Shown here: positions 25,544 through 35,621 of the stretch, piece after piece
Layout of the letters: each line of letters opens with the position of its first letter
How positions within the stretch are numbered: position 1 is the stretch's first letter
Assembly: GCF_027532945.1 (NCBI RefSeq)
Contig: NZ_JAPZTZ010000008.1
Span: forward strand, 1 to 64,000
Source of the DNA: Phreatobacter sp.
Lineage (GTDB): Bacteria > Pseudomonadota > Alphaproteobacteria > Rhizobiales > Phreatobacteraceae
Reading direction: 5' to 3'
DNA length: 64,000 nucleotides
Notes under the pieces: model-generated
What the model saw: the letters and a program-made list of their open reading frames with translations, nothing else
The model's database searches: none
Told to the model about the DNA's origin: nothing
Program-made: the position numbers and the translations under genes

Positions 25544-27913
25544 TTACTCGGCCGCGATCGCGGCTTTGGATTGCTTGGCGATGATCGACCACAGGGCCAG
25601 GGGCGTCGCCGGCATCGGCACGTCCTCGGTTCCCAGCGCATCGGTCAGCGCGTTGATGACGGCGGCAGGTGCGGCGATGGCGCCGGCCTCGCCGCAGCCC
25701 TTGATGCCCAGCGGGTTGGACGGGCACGGCGTCACGGTCATGCCGACCTCGAAGGACGGCAGATCATGGGCCCGCGGCATGGCGTAGTCCATGTAGGAGG
25801 CCGTCACGAGCTGGCCGTCGGCGGTGTAGACGGTGCCTTCCAGCAGCGCCTGACCAACGCCCTGGGCGATGCCGCCATGGACCTGTCCCTCGACGATCAT
25901 CGGATTGATGACGTTGCCGAAATCGTCCACCGCCGTCCATTTGACGATGCGGGCGACGCCCGTCTCCTGGTCCACCTCGATCTCGCAGATGTGGCATCCC
26001 GCCGGGAAGGTGAAGTTGGTGGGGTCGTAGAACGATCCCTCCTTCAGGCCGGGCTCCAGCTCCTGCGGGTTGAACTTGTGGGCGATATAGGCGTTGAGCG
26101 CCACCGTGCCGAAATCCACCGCCTTGTCGGTGCCCTTCACAGTGAACTTGCCGTCCTTGAAGTCGATGTCGGCCTCCGCCGCCTCGAGCACATGGGCGGC
26201 AACCTTCTTCGCCTTGGCCTCGATCTTGTCGAGGGCCTTGGAGATGGCCGACATGCCGACCGCGCCGGAGCGCGAGCCGTAGGTGCCCATGCCGAACTGC
26301 ACCTTGTCGGTATCGCCATGGACGATGGAGACATTGTCGATGGAGATGCCGAGGCGCGAGGAGACGAGCTGGGCGAAGGTCGTCTCATGGCCCTGGCCGT
26401 GGCTGTGCGAGCCTGTGAGGATCTCGACCGTGCCGACCGGATTGACCCGGACCTCCGCCGATTCCCACAGGCCGACGCCAGCGCCGAGCGAACCCACCGC
26501 CTGGGAGGGAGCGATGCCGCAGGCCTCGATATAGGTGGAGTAGCCGAGGCCGCGCAGCTTGCCGCGGCGAGCGGCCTCGCGGCGGCGCTTGCCGAAGCCC
26601 TTCACGTCGGCCATCTCCATGGCCTTGGTGAGCGAGGCTTTGTAGTCGCCGCAGTCATAGGTCATGATGACCGGCGTCTGGTGCGGGAACTTGGTGATGA
26701 AGTTCCGCCGACGGAAAGCCGCCGGATCCATGCCGATCTCGCGCGCCGCCGTCTCGACGAGGCGCTCGACCACGAAGGTCGCCTCAGGCCGCCCGGCGCC
26801 GCGGTAGGCGTCGACCGGAGCGGTGTTGGTATAGACCGCATCCACCTCGCAATAGATGTTCGGGATGGCGTACTGGCCCGACAGCAGCGTGGCGTAGAGA
26901 TAGGTCGGCACCGACGAGGCGAAGGTCGACAGGTAGGCGCCCATATTGGCGATGGTCTTGGCGCGCAGGCCGGTGATCTTGCCGTCGGCGTCGATGGCGA
27001 GTTCGGCCCGGGTGACATGGTCGCGGCCATGGGCCACGCACAGGAACTCCTCGGTGCGGTCGGCCGTCCACTTCACCGGGCGTCCGCATTTGCGGGCGGC
27101 CCAGACGCAGACCGTCTCCTCGGCATAGATGAAGATCTTCGAGCCGAAGCCGCCGCCGACATCAGGGGCGATGACGCGCAGCTTGTGCTCCGGCGCGATG
27201 CCGATGAAAGCGGAGAGGACGAGACGGGCGACGTGCGGATTTTGGCTCGTCGTATGGAGCGTCAGGGCGTCATTGCCGGCGTCATACTCGCCGATGGCCG
27301 CGCGCGGCTCCATGGCATTGGGCACAAGCCGGTTATTGACGATGTCGAGCTTGGTGACGTGCTTGGCCGCCTTGAAGGCCGCCTCCGTCGCCGCCTTGTC
27401 GCCGATGTGCCAGTCATAGACCGTGTTGGCGGGGGCCTCGGTGTGAACCTGCGGCGCGCCCTTGGCCTGGGCCTTGCCGGCCTCGACCACGGCGGGCAGC
27501 ACGTCGTAGTCGACGACGATCGCCTCGGCCGCGTCCTTGGCCTGCGACAGGGTCTCGGCAATCACCACCGCGACATGGTCGCCGACATAGCGGACCTTGC
27601 CCTGGGCGAGGATCGGGTGGGGGCCGGCGCGCATCGGCGTGCCGTCCTTCGAATGGATCATCCAGCCGCAGATGAGCCCGCCGATCTTGTCGGCGGCGAC
27701 ATCATCGCCGGTATAGATCGCGACCACACCCGGCATGGCCTTCGCCTTGGAGAGGTCGATCTTCTTCAGGTTGGCGTGGGCATGCGGCGAGCGCAGGAAA
27801 TAGGCATGTGTCTGGCCGGGACGGTTGATGTCGTCCGTGTACTGGCCCTTGCCGGTGATGAAGCGGTGATCTTCTTTGCGGCGAACGGCGGCACCGATGG
27901 CGGTGACTGTCAT
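25544..27913 (-). CDS. coxL: Molybdenum hydroxylase large subunit, form II CoxL type
   Basis: A 789-residue molybdopterin-binding catalytic subunit of the xanthine oxidase family. The active-site loop reads [10 protein letters not shown] (around residue 365), the form II signature; form I, the proven CO dehydrogenase, has AYxCSFR with the copper-binding cysteine. The glutamate of [11 protein letters not shown] near the C-terminus is the conserved Mo-site base. The true substrate of form II enzymes is generally unknown, so this should not be named CO dehydrogenase without test. The gene is flanked by coxS (63-base gap) and coxM. Confidence 0.92.
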   Translation of the reverse strand: MTVTAIGAAVRRKEDHRFITGKGQYTDDINRPGQTHAYFLRSPHAHANLKKIDLSKAKAMPGVVAIYTGDDVAADKIGGLICGWMIHSKDGTPMRAGPHPILAQGKVRYVGDHVAVVIAETLSQAKDAAEAIVVDYDVLPAVVEAGKAQAKGAPQVHTEAPANTVYDWHIGDKAATEAAFKAAKHVTKLDIVNNRLVPNAMEPRAAIGEYDAGNDALTLHTTSQNPHVARLVLSAFIGIAPEHKLRVIAPDVGGGFGSKIFIYAEETVCVWAARKCGRPVKWTADRTEEFLCVAHGRDHVTRAELAIDADGKITGLRAKTIANMGAYLSTFASSVPTYLYATLLSGQYAIPNIYCEVDAVYTNTAPVDAYRGAGRPEATFVVERLVETAAREIGMDPAAFRRRNFITKFPHQTPVIMTYDCGDYKASLTKAMEMADVKGFGKRRREAARRGKLRGLGYSTYIEACGIAPSQAVGSLGAGVGLWESAEVRVNPVGTVEILTGSHSHGQGHETTFAQLVSSRLGISIDNVSIVHGDTDKVQFGMGTYGSRSGAVGMSAISKALDKIEAKAKKVAAHVLEAAEADIDFKDGKFTVKGTDKAVDFGTVALNAYIAHKFNPQELEPGLKEGSFYDPTNFTFPAGCHICEIEVDQETGVARIVKWTAVDDFGNVINPMIVEGQVHGGIAQGVGQALLEGTVYTADGQLVTASYMDYAMPRAHDLPSFEVGMTVTPCPSNPLGIKGCGEAGAIAAPAAVINALTDALGTEDVPMPATPLALWSIIAKQSKAAIAAE

Positions 27914-27976
27914 AGTGTCCTCCCTAAAGGACCCTTTGTTGGGATTGAGGCGTGGCGGGACGGCTTGTGGCGCCGC

Positions 27977-28471
<495 letters not shown>

Positions 28472-28742
28472 GGGCGTTCCTCCTCAATATGGGACCAAAC
28501 CGGGCGCCTTCGGCATTGTTTTTGTATCGACCGCCGGCTCCCACCACGAAAACAAGCCGTTTTCGTCGGGATTTGCAGTTTGGACCCGTTCTGAAAGAGG
28601 CGTCAAGCTGGAACCTTTCCCAAGCAGTGCGGTGACGCGCCGCCGCAATGCGCCTCCGTCGTTCCGCGCCCTTGCAAGCCCCGCGCGCTCGCCTAGTCTC
28701 CGCTGCCGCCTGGCGAATGACAGACGCCCGAGAGACACGACC

Positions 28743-29522
28743 ATGCCCCGCTTCACCACGTCGGACGGATTGTCCCTGCGCTACGAGGACACCGGCGGGA
28801 CAAAACCCGTCCTCCTCCTCTCCAACTCCCTCGGCACCCGGCTGGAAATGTGGCAGCCGCAGATGGCGGCCTTCACCGACGCGTTCCGCGTCGTGCGCTA
28901 CGACAAGCGCGGCCATGGCGAGAGCGAGTTGCGCGTCGGGCCGACGAGCTTCGCCCGCCTCACCCGCGACGCGGTGGAGCTGCTCGACCACCTGAAGATC
29001 GCCAAGGCCGACTGGTGCGGCCTCTCCATGGGCGGCATGAGCGGCATGTGGGCCGGCGTCCACCATGCCGACCGCTTCACCCGCCTCGTCCTGTGCAACA
29101 CCGCCGCCGGGATGCCAACCGCCGACATGTGGAACCAGCGCATCGCGATCGTGAAGCGCGACGGACTGAAGCCCCTCATCCCCACAATCGTCGACCGCTG
29201 GTTCACCAAGCGGTTTCAAGGATCCGCCCCGAAGGCCGTGGCGCGCGTCGTCGAGATGCTGGAGACGACCCCTCCCGAGGGCTATGCCGCCTGCTCCGCC
29301 GCCATCCGCGACATGGACCAGCGCGAGGCGATCCGCTCCATCCGCCTGCCGACCCTCGTCATTTCCGGCACCCATGACGGCTCGACACCCGCCGCCCGCG
29401 GCCGCGAGATGGCCGAGGCGATCCCCGGCGCGCGCTATGTCGAGCTCGACGCCGCCCACCTCTCCAATGTCGAGCAGGAACAGGCCTTCACCGATACGGT
29501 GCTGGGTTTCCTGCGGCCCTGA
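28743..29522 (+). CDS. pcaD: 3-oxoadipate enol-lactonase
   Basis: A 259-residue alpha/beta hydrolase. The nucleophile elbow is GLSMGGMSG, the acid lies in GTHDGSTP and the histidine in DAAHLSN. Together with the PcaC-like gene 12 bases downstream this identifies PcaD, which opens the enol-lactone of the beta-ketoadipate pathway for aromatic degradation. The other pca genes are not in the window. Start at 28743 gives the usual N-terminus (PRFTTSDGLSLRYED). Confidence 0.85.
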   Translation: MPRFTTSDGLSLRYEDTGGTKPVLLLSNSLGTRLEMWQPQMAAFTDAFRVVRYDKRGHGESELRVGPTSFARLTRDAVELLDHLKIAKADWCGLSMGGMSGMWAGVHHADRFTRLVLCNTAAGMPTADMWNQRIAIVKRDGLKPLIPTIVDRWFTKRFQGSAPKAVARVVEMLETTPPEGYAACSAAIRDMDQREAIRSIRLPTLVISGTHDGSTPAARGREMAEAIPGARYVELDAAHLSNVEQEQAFTDTVLGFLRP

Positions 29523-29534
29523 AGGACCACCGCC

Positions 29535-29921
29535 ATGGATGAAAAAGACCGCTTCGAGAAGGGCCTCGCCGTGCGCCGCGCGGTCCTCGGCGATGCCCAT
29601 GTGGACCGCTCGCTGGCCGGCCGCGACGGCTTCTCCGGCGAGTTCCAGGACTTCATCACCCGCTATGCCTGGGGCGAGATCTGGACCCGGCCGGGCCTTG
29701 AGCGGAAGACGCGTAGCTTCCTTGTCCTCGCCATCACCGCTTCGCTCGGCCGCTGGGAGGAGTTCCGCCTGCACTGCCGCGCGTCCTTCTCCAACGGCGT
29801 CACCACCGACGACATCAAGGAGGTGATCCTGCAGATCGCCGTCTATGCCGGTGTCCCGGCGGCCAACACGGCGATGAAGGAGGCGAAGGAGGTCTTCGCC
29901 GAGCTCGGGATCAAGACCTGA
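29535..29921 (+). CDS. pcaC: 4-carboxymuconolactone decarboxylase
   Basis: A 128-residue member of the CMD family with FITRYAWGEIWTRPGL and EVILQIAVYAGVPAAN, typical of PcaC. It decarboxylates 4-carboxymuconolactone to the enol-lactone used by PcaD, so the gene pair encodes two successive steps. It is coupled closely to pcaD. It converges on a VOC gene with three bases between the stop codons. Confidence 0.88.
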   Translation: MDEKDRFEKGLAVRRAVLGDAHVDRSLAGRDGFSGEFQDFITRYAWGEIWTRPGLERKTRSFLVLAITASLGRWEEFRLHCRASFSNGVTTDDIKEVILQIAVYAGVPAANTAMKEAKEVFAELGIKT

Positions 29922-29924
29922 GGC

Positions 29925-30350
29925 TCAAGGCCCCACCGGGCGCTCGATATCCGCATAGATCTCGAGCAGGTTGCCATCGGGATCGCGGAAGAACAGCGTC
30001 CGGTGTCCGAAGCTCTGGTCGGTCGGTGGCTCGACCAGCGTGATGCCGTTCCGCACGAGTGCGGCGGCGCAGCGGTCGACATCCGCAACCGACACCTTGA
30101 ACGCGAGTTGCAGCGACGCGCTGCCCGGCGGCGTCGGCTTGTCACCGACCACGCGCGATGGCCTGGCAAGGGTCAGGCTGTTGCCACCCACCCGGTATTC
30201 GATCCAGTTCGGCGCGAGTTCCCGGTCGAGGGCGAAGCCCATGATGCGGCCATAGAAGTCGCGCATTGCATCCATGTCGCGCACAAGGATGACGGTGTAG
30301 TCGATGGCCTTGATGCCGCTGAAGGGCGATGACGGATCCGCTTCGCTCAC
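29925..30350 (-). CDS. VOC family (glyoxalase/bleomycin resistance fold) protein
   Basis: A 141-residue protein with the paired beta-alpha-beta-beta-beta units of the vicinal oxygen chelate fold: YTVILVRDMDAMRDFYGRI near residue 16 and RTLFFRDPDGNLLEIYADI near the end, which holds the usual metal-ligand glutamate. Starts with GTG at 30350. The specific reaction (dioxygenase, lyase or resistance) cannot be told. Confidence 0.8.
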   Translation of the reverse strand: MSEADPSSPFSGIKAIDYTVILVRDMDAMRDFYGRIMGFALDRELAPNWIEYRVGGNSLTLARPSRVVGDKPTPPGSASLQLAFKVSVADVDRCAAALVRNGITLVEPPTDQSFGHRTLFFRDPDGNLLEIYADIERPVGP

Positions 30351-30415
30351 GGCGATCTCCCGGAATGACCTGCGCCCGCAGGATAGTGCGGCGCGGCCCG
30401 CCCCGTCTTACTCGC

Positions 30416-30943
30416 TCAGCGCGGGATCGGCCGATAGGCGCGGTCGAAATAGGCGAGCGCCGCGCCGGCCGGGCCGATGCGCACGGCCTCGACGCGGCCG
30501 ATGAGGATGTGGTGCGTCGCCATGGGCCGCATCTCCTCCACCCGGCAGTCGAAGCTGACGAGGGCGGTGTCGAGCGTCGGCGAGCCGGTCACCAGCGGCG
30601 TCCAGGACCCTTCGCGGAAGCGCTCGGCGCCGGCAAGACCGCGCCGGCCGGCGAAGGTCTCGGCGAGCCCCTCGGCGCCCGAAGGCAGGGCATTGACGGC
30701 GAAGACGCCATTGCGGCCGATCAGGTCGCCATTGGCGGACTTGCGGTTGAGGCAGACGAGCAGCATCGGCGGATCGTCGGAGACCGAGGCCACCGCGATC
30801 GCGGTGAAGCCGCTGGTGCCGGCCGCCCCCGCCGTGGTCACGACATGAACGTGGCCGGCCACATGGGCCATGCCGTCTCGATAGGCCTGCGAGGTGGCCG
30901 CGAGCACGCCGGGGATCATCGAGCGAACGGTTCCGCCATCCAT
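30416..30943 (-). CDS. Flavin reductase-like domain protein
   Basis: A 175-residue protein of the flavin reductase family (HpaC/DIM6 type), with HVHVVTTAGAAGTSGFTAIAVASVS, then PPMLLVCLNRKSANGDLI and the conserved HHILIGRVEAV. It would reduce FMN or FAD using NAD(P)H for a separate monooxygenase. No obvious partner oxygenase is adjacent. An AGAGGA lies about 8 bases before the ATG at 30943, favouring this start over one at 30997. Confidence 0.85.
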   Translation of the reverse strand: MDGGTVRSMIPGVLAATSQAYRDGMAHVAGHVHVVTTAGAAGTSGFTAIAVASVSDDPPMLLVCLNRKSANGDLIGRNGVFAVNALPSGAEGLAETFAGRRGLAGAERFREGSWTPLVTGSPTLDTALVSFDCRVEEMRPMATHHILIGRVEAVRIGPAGAALAYFDRAYRPIPR

Positions 30944-31221
30944 GGCAAAATCCTCTGTCAGGCGAACCATATACGACCGCGAGACCGCCGCGGCCAATGG
31001 CGCGGGCTGAACTCTCGGTGATTAAGGTTGAGATCGCGGCCGGCGCGGCCTTCGGCGCCGGTGTGAATAATCTGCGCCGCACCGTTGTGGCTTATCGACG
31101 CAGTTGCTACCGATAGGTGGTCGACGGATCGGACGAGACCGCTGCACAAGGCGGCCATCCGCCCCCCGGACGGCACGGCGCGTATCCCCGCGCCGGAGGG
31201 GACAGGTGGGAAGGTGGCGGC

Positions 31222-32139
31222 ATGGAAGTTTTCTTCCAGCAGCTGATCAATGGCGTGACCCTGGGATCGATCTACGGTCTCATCGCCATCGGCTACACGA
31301 TGGTCTTCGGCATCATCGGCATGGTGAACTTCTCCCATGGCGATGTGTTCATGGTCTCCACCTTCATCGCGCTGATCGCGCTGATGGTGCTCACCACCTG
31401 GCTCGGCGTCAGCTCCATCCTCCTCGCCCTGCTGATCGTGCTGATCATCGCCATGGTCTTCACCTCGCTGATCAGCTGGACCATCGAGCGCGTCGCCTAT
31501 CGGCCGCTGCGTGGCTCCTTCCGCCTCGCCCCGCTGATCTCGGCCATCGGCATGTCGATCGTCCTGTCGAACTTCGTCCAGGTTGCCCAGGGCCCGCGCA
31601 ACAAGGCCATCGACCCGATCCTCAACAGCGTTTTCGTGCTCTCCGCCGCCGGCGGCTACCAGGTGACGCTGTCCTACAAGCAGATCCTCATCATGGTGGT
31701 GACGGTTGGCCTCCTCGCCATCTTCTGGTGGGTGGTGGCCAAGACGCCGCTCGGGCGTGCCCAGCGGGCCTGCGAACAGGACCGCAAGATGGCCGCCCTC
31801 CTCGGCGTCGATGTCGACCGCACCATCTCCATCACCTTCGTGATGGGCGCGGCGCTCGCCGCCGTCGCCGGCACGCTCTACCTCGTCTATTACGGCGTGG
31901 TGAACTTCTCCGACGGCTTCACCCCGGGGGTGAAGGCCTTCACCGCCGCCGTCCTCGGCGGCATCGGTTCGCTGCCCGGCGCGGTGCTCGGCGGCCTCCT
32001 CATCGGCCTCATCGAGGTGTTCTGGTCGGCCTATTTCTCGGTCGAGTACAAGGACGTCGCCGCCTTCTCCATCCTCGCGATCGTGCTGATCTTCATGCCC
32101 CAGGGCATTCTCGGCCGTCCCGACGTCGAAAAGGTCTGA
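31222..32139 (+). CDS. livH: Branched-chain amino-acid-type ABC transporter permease LivH
   Basis: A 305-residue inner-membrane permease. LINGVTLGSIYGLIAIGYTMVFGIIGMVNFSHGD at the N-terminus (shortened here to its start) and VLGGIGSLPGAVLGG in the C-terminal half are LivH hallmarks; the latter is the loop that contacts the ATPases. About eight membrane segments. The ATG at 31222 follows AAGGTGGCGG. First gene of the livHMGF operon; the 278-base leader shows no riboswitch. Confidence 0.9.
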   Translation: MEVFFQQLINGVTLGSIYGLIAIGYTMVFGIIGMVNFSHGDVFMVSTFIALIALMVLTTWLGVSSILLALLIVLIIAMVFTSLISWTIERVAYRPLRGSFRLAPLISAIGMSIVLSNFVQVAQGPRNKAIDPILNSVFVLSAAGGYQVTLSYKQILIMVVTVGLLAIFWWVVAKTPLGRAQRACEQDRKMAALLGVDVDRTISITFVMGAALAAVAGTLYLVYYGVVNFSDGFTPGVKAFTAAVLGGIGSLPGAVLGGLLIGLIEVFWSAYFSVEYKDVAAFSILAIVLIFMPQGILGRPDVEKV

Positions 32140-32143
32140 CGCC

Positions 32144-33565
32144 GTGACCATGCCGCTGGACACCGCCCGCGCAGCCCCCTCCCCCGTGGCCCGCGCCGTC
32201 AAGGACGCGCTCTTCGCCGCCCTCGTCGCCGCTGGCGTCTTCGGCCCCCTGCTCGCCTTCAAGACGACGCAGGACATGCAGAACCGGCTGATCGTCGAGC
32301 CGCGCTGGGACCTGCTCGCCGTCGTCGTACTGCTGGTCTGGGCGGGCCGCTTCCTGCTGTCGCTCTGGCAGGCCCGTGTCCGGCCCGAGACGACGGCGGC
32401 CATCGGGACCCACCTCGTCTGGGGCCTGATCCCGCAGAGCATCCGGCTCGTCATCCGCAACGGCCTGCCGCCGGCCGCCCTCGTCGCCCTCTTCGTCTAT
32501 CCGATGATGATACTGTCGCTCACCGGCGGCGGCGGCGCGCTGAAGTGGATCGACAATTTCGGCATCCAGATCCTCATCTACGTGATGCTGGCCTGGGGCC
32601 TGAACATCGTCGTCGGCCTCGCCGGCCTCCTCGACCTCGGCTACGTCGCCTTCTACGCCGTCGGCGCCTATGCCTATGCGCTCATCGCCACCAAGGTGAT
32701 CCCGGCGACCTTCCCCGGCCTCGGTGTCTGGGCCTTCTGGATCTGCCTGCCCATCGCCGGCATCCTCGCCGCCTTCTGGGGGGTGTTACTTGGCTTTCCG
32801 GTCTTGCGATTGCGAGGCGACTATCTCGCCATCGTGACGCTGGCCTTCGGCGAGATCATCCGCCTCGTGCTGATCAACTGGACCGACTTCTCGAATGGCT
32901 ACGAGGGCATCTCGACCATCCCGCGGCCGTCTTTCTTCGGCATTCCCTTCAACGCCTCCGATACCGGCTTCGCGGCGACGTTCGGCCTCGAGTTCTCGCC
33001 CGTCTACCGGACGATCTTCCTCTACTACGTCATCGTCTGCCTCGCCCTCCTCACCGCCTGGGTGTCGAACCGCCTGCGCCGCCTCCCCGTCGGCCGCGCC
33101 TGGGAGGCCCTGCGCGAGGACGAGATCGCCTGCCGCTCCCTCGGCATCAACACGGTCAACACCAAGCTCACCGCCTTCGCCATCGGCGCCATGTTCGGCG
33201 GCTTCGCCGGCTCCTTCTTCGCCGCCCGCCAGGGCTTCATCTCGCCGGAGAGCTTCACCTTCATGGAATCGGCGGTGATCCTCGCCATCGTCGTGCTTGG
33301 CGGCATGGGCTCGCTGATCGGCACGGCCATTGCCGCGGTGGCGATGATCGGCGGCACCGAGCTCCTGCGCGAGCTCGACTGGATGAAGGCGATCTTCGGA
33401 CCCCAGTTCGATCCCGTGCAGTACCGCATGCTCATCTTCGGCTTCGCCATGGTGGTGATCATGGTGTGGAAGCCGCGCGGCTTCGTCTCCACCCGCATGC
33501 CCACCGCCTTCCTCAAGAGCCGCCGGGCCGTCTCCTCCGCCCACGTCAAGGAGGGCCACGGATGA
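32144..33565 (+). CDS. livM: Branched-chain amino-acid-type ABC transporter permease LivM
   Basis: A 473-residue permease, GTG start. Residues 1-110 form an N-terminal extension with extra hydrophobic segments seen in the long LivM subclass. The core has YVMLAWGLNIVVGLAGLLDLGYVAFYAVGAY (cited by region near residues 140-170) and VLGGMGSLIGTAIAAV near 385. It ends four bases into the next gene (ATGA overlap), so the ATPase is translationally coupled. Confidence 0.9.
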   Translation: MTMPLDTARAAPSPVARAVKDALFAALVAAGVFGPLLAFKTTQDMQNRLIVEPRWDLLAVVVLLVWAGRFLLSLWQARVRPETTAAIGTHLVWGLIPQSIRLVIRNGLPPAALVALFVYPMMILSLTGGGGALKWIDNFGIQILIYVMLAWGLNIVVGLAGLLDLGYVAFYAVGAYAYALIATKVIPATFPGLGVWAFWICLPIAGILAAFWGVLLGFPVLRLRGDYLAIVTLAFGEIIRLVLINWTDFSNGYEGISTIPRPSFFGIPFNASDTGFAATFGLEFSPVYRTIFLYYVIVCLALLTAWVSNRLRRLPVGRAWEALREDEIACRSLGINTVNTKLTAFAIGAMFGGFAGSFFAARQGFISPESFTFMESAVILAIVVLGGMGSLIGTAIAAVAMIGGTELLRELDWMKAIFGPQFDPVQYRMLIFGFAMVVIMVWKPRGFVSTRMPTAFLKSRRAVSSAHVKEGHG

Positions 33566-34395
33566 GCGACGCCATCCTCAGGGTCGAGCACCTCACCATG
33601 CGCTTCGGCGGCCTCGTCGCCGTCAACGACCTGTCCTTCGACGCCCGCCGCGGCGACATCACCGCGGTGATCGGCCCCAACGGCGCCGGCAAGACCACGG
33701 TGTTCAACTGCATCACCGGCTTCTACAAGCCGACGCAGGGGCGCATCACCATGCGCCAGAAGGGCGGCGCGGAGTTCCTGCTGGAGCGCCTGCCGGACTT
33801 CCGCATCGCCCGCACGGCGAAGGTGGCGCGCACCTTCCAGAACATCCGCCTGTTCTCCGGCATGACCGTGCTGGAGAACCTGCTCGTCGCCCAGCACAAC
33901 CCGCTCATGGCCGCCTCGGGCTGGTCCATCGGCGGCATCCTGGGTCTGCCCTCCTACTGGCGGGCGGAGAAACAGGCCATCGAGAAGGCCGCCTACTGGC
34001 TCGACAAATGCGGCCTCACCGACCGCGCCGATGACCCGGCCGGCGACCTCGCCTATGGCCCGCAGCGCGCGCTGGAGATCGCCCGCGCCATGTGCACCGA
34101 GCCCGAGCTCCTCTGCCTCGACGAGCCGGCCGCAGGCCTCAATCCGCGCGAGAGCCTCGTCCTCAACGAGCTGCTGCGCTTCATCCGCCGCGAGCACGGC
34201 ACCTCGCTGCTCCTGATCGAGCATGACATGAGCGTCGTCATGGAGATTTCCGACCACGTGGTCGTGCTCGACTACGGCACCAAGATCTCCGACGGGACGC
34301 CCTCTCAGGTGCGCGAGGACCCCAAGGTCATCGCCGCCTATCTCGGCGTCGACGATAGCGAGGTGGAGAAGGTCGAAGCGGAGGTGGGCCTGTGA
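33562..34395 (+). CDS. livG: Branched-chain amino-acid-type ABC transporter ATPase LivG
   Basis: A 277-residue ABC ATPase. Walker A is GPNGAGKTT (around residues 36-44), the signature motif is degenerate (LAYGPQRALEIARAM), and Walker B is LLCLDEPAAGLN. The long insertion after the Q-loop (FQNIRLFSGMTVLENLL) is typical of LivG. Overlaps livM at its start and livF at its end (GTGA), showing a tightly coupled operon. Confidence 0.93.
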   Translation: MSDAILRVEHLTMRFGGLVAVNDLSFDARRGDITAVIGPNGAGKTTVFNCITGFYKPTQGRITMRQKGGAEFLLERLPDFRIARTAKVARTFQNIRLFSGMTVLENLLVAQHNPLMAASGWSIGGILGLPSYWRAEKQAIEKAAYWLDKCGLTDRADDPAGDLAYGPQRALEIARAMCTEPELLCLDEPAAGLNPRESLVLNELLRFIRREHGTSLLLIEHDMSVVMEISDHVVVLDYGTKISDGTPSQVREDPKVIAAYLGVDDSEVEKVEAEVGL

Positions 34396-35114
34396 CCGCG
34401 CTCCTCACCGCCCGCGGCGTCGAGACCTTTTATGGTTCGATCCAGGCTCTGAAAGGCATCGACATCGATGTCGCGCAGGGCGAGATCGTCACGCTGATCG
34501 GCGCCAACGGCGCCGGCAAGTCGACGCTGATGATGACCATCTGCGGCAGCCCGCAGGCCCGCCGCGGCCAGATCGTCTATGACGGCCGCGACATCACCCG
34601 GCTCGAGACCCACCAGATCATGCGGATGGGCATCGCCCAGTCGCCGGAGGGCCGGCGCATCTTCCCGCGCATGTCGGTCTTCGAGAACCTCCAGATGGGG
34701 GCCTCCCTCACCGACCCCACCTTCTTCGCCGACGACCTCGACAAGGTCTTCGCCCTCTTTCCCCGGCTGAAGGAACGGCGCGACCAGCGCGGCGGCACGC
34801 TGTCGGGCGGCGAGCAGCAGATGCTGGCCATTGCCCGTGCGCTGATGAGCCGGCCGAAGCTGCTCCTGCTCGACGAGCCCTCCCTCGGCCTTGCCCCGCT
34901 CATCGTCGCCGGCATCTTCAACGCCATCCGCGAGCTGAACCGGCAGGAGGGCCTCACCGTCTTCCTCGTCGAGCAGAACGCCTATCACGCCCTGAAGCTC
35001 GCCCATCGCGGCTATGTGCTGGTCAACGGCGCCGTGACCATGTCCGGCACCGGCCAGGAGCTCCTCGCCCGCGAGGAAGTCCGCGCCGCCTATCTCGAGG
35101 GAGGGCGGCACTGA
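34392..35114 (+). CDS. livF: Branched-chain amino-acid-type ABC transporter ATPase LivF
   Basis: A 240-residue ABC ATPase with Walker A GANGAGKST, signature LSGGEQQMLAIARAL and Walker B LLLLDEPSLGLAP. SPEGRRIFPRMSVFENL is the characteristic LivF stretch. Starts with GTG overlapping the livG stop and shares one base with the start of the following membrane-protein gene. Confidence 0.93.
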   Translation: MTALLTARGVETFYGSIQALKGIDIDVAQGEIVTLIGANGAGKSTLMMTICGSPQARRGQIVYDGRDITRLETHQIMRMGIAQSPEGRRIFPRMSVFENLQMGASLTDPTFFADDLDKVFALFPRLKERRDQRGGTLSGGEQQMLAIARALMSRPKLLLLDEPSLGLAPLIVAGIFNAIRELNRQEGLTVFLVEQNAYHALKLAHRGYVLVNGAVTMSGTGQELLAREEVRAAYLEGGRH

Positions 35115-35491
35115 TGCAGGGCATCCTCTACGAGGAACCGTCCGTCTGGCTGTTCCTGCTGGTGACGCTGATCCTCGGCGGCTGGCTCGCCATCATGACC
35201 GGCCGCGCCTGCGCCCAGACCTGGCGCGGCATTCCGGAGACGGTGGCCTATCTCCTCATCCTCGGCCTCGGCGTGCGTTTCGCCCATTTCGCCCTGTTCG
35301 AGGGCACGCTCCTGTCGCTGCGCTACTATCTCGTCGACACGACGATCGTCATGGCCATCGGCCTGCTCTCCTTCCGCGCCACCCGCGCCGCCCAGATGGC
35401 GCATCAGTATTGGTGGCTCTACGAACGCACCGGCCCGCTCACCTGGGCGGAACGGCCGGTCCCGCTGTCCTCCCCTCCGGACAAAACCTGA
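35114..35491 (+). CDS. Small membrane protein of the liv operon (DUF6867-like)
   Basis: A 125-residue protein with three likely membrane segments (LFLLVTLILGGWLAIMTGRA, YLLILGLGVRFAHFAL, TTIVMAIGLLSF) and a conserved-looking aromatic tail (MAHQYWWLYER). Its start codon shares a base with the livF stop, so it is part of the operon. Similar proteins are found at this place in rhizobial liv operons and are catalogued as DUF6867; their role is unknown. An accessory permease component is the simplest guess. Confidence 0.7.
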   Translation: MQGILYEEPSVWLFLLVTLILGGWLAIMTGRACAQTWRGIPETVAYLLILGLGVRFAHFALFEGTLLSLRYYLVDTTIVMAIGLLSFRATRAAQMAHQYWWLYERTGPLTWAERPVPLSSPPDKT

Positions 35492-35621
35492 TGTCGCATC
35501 AGGGTCCTCCGGATGGGCTGACAAGTCGCACGAAAGGGTGTTCGATCCCTTCCCAAGGGCGGCTCCGCCGTCCTCCGCGAAGGTTCGTGCCCCTCGTGCC
35601 CCCTCCAGGGAAGGATGAGAC

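Noticed and set aside
25544-27913. Calling CoxL a form I CO dehydrogenase
   Set aside because: The loop is AYRGAGR, lacking the cysteine that binds copper in the CO-oxidising form.
30944-31221. A riboswitch or attenuator in the livH leader
   Set aside because: The region has GC-rich palindromes (GGCGCC-type) but no leader peptide, antiterminator pair or known aptamer pattern.
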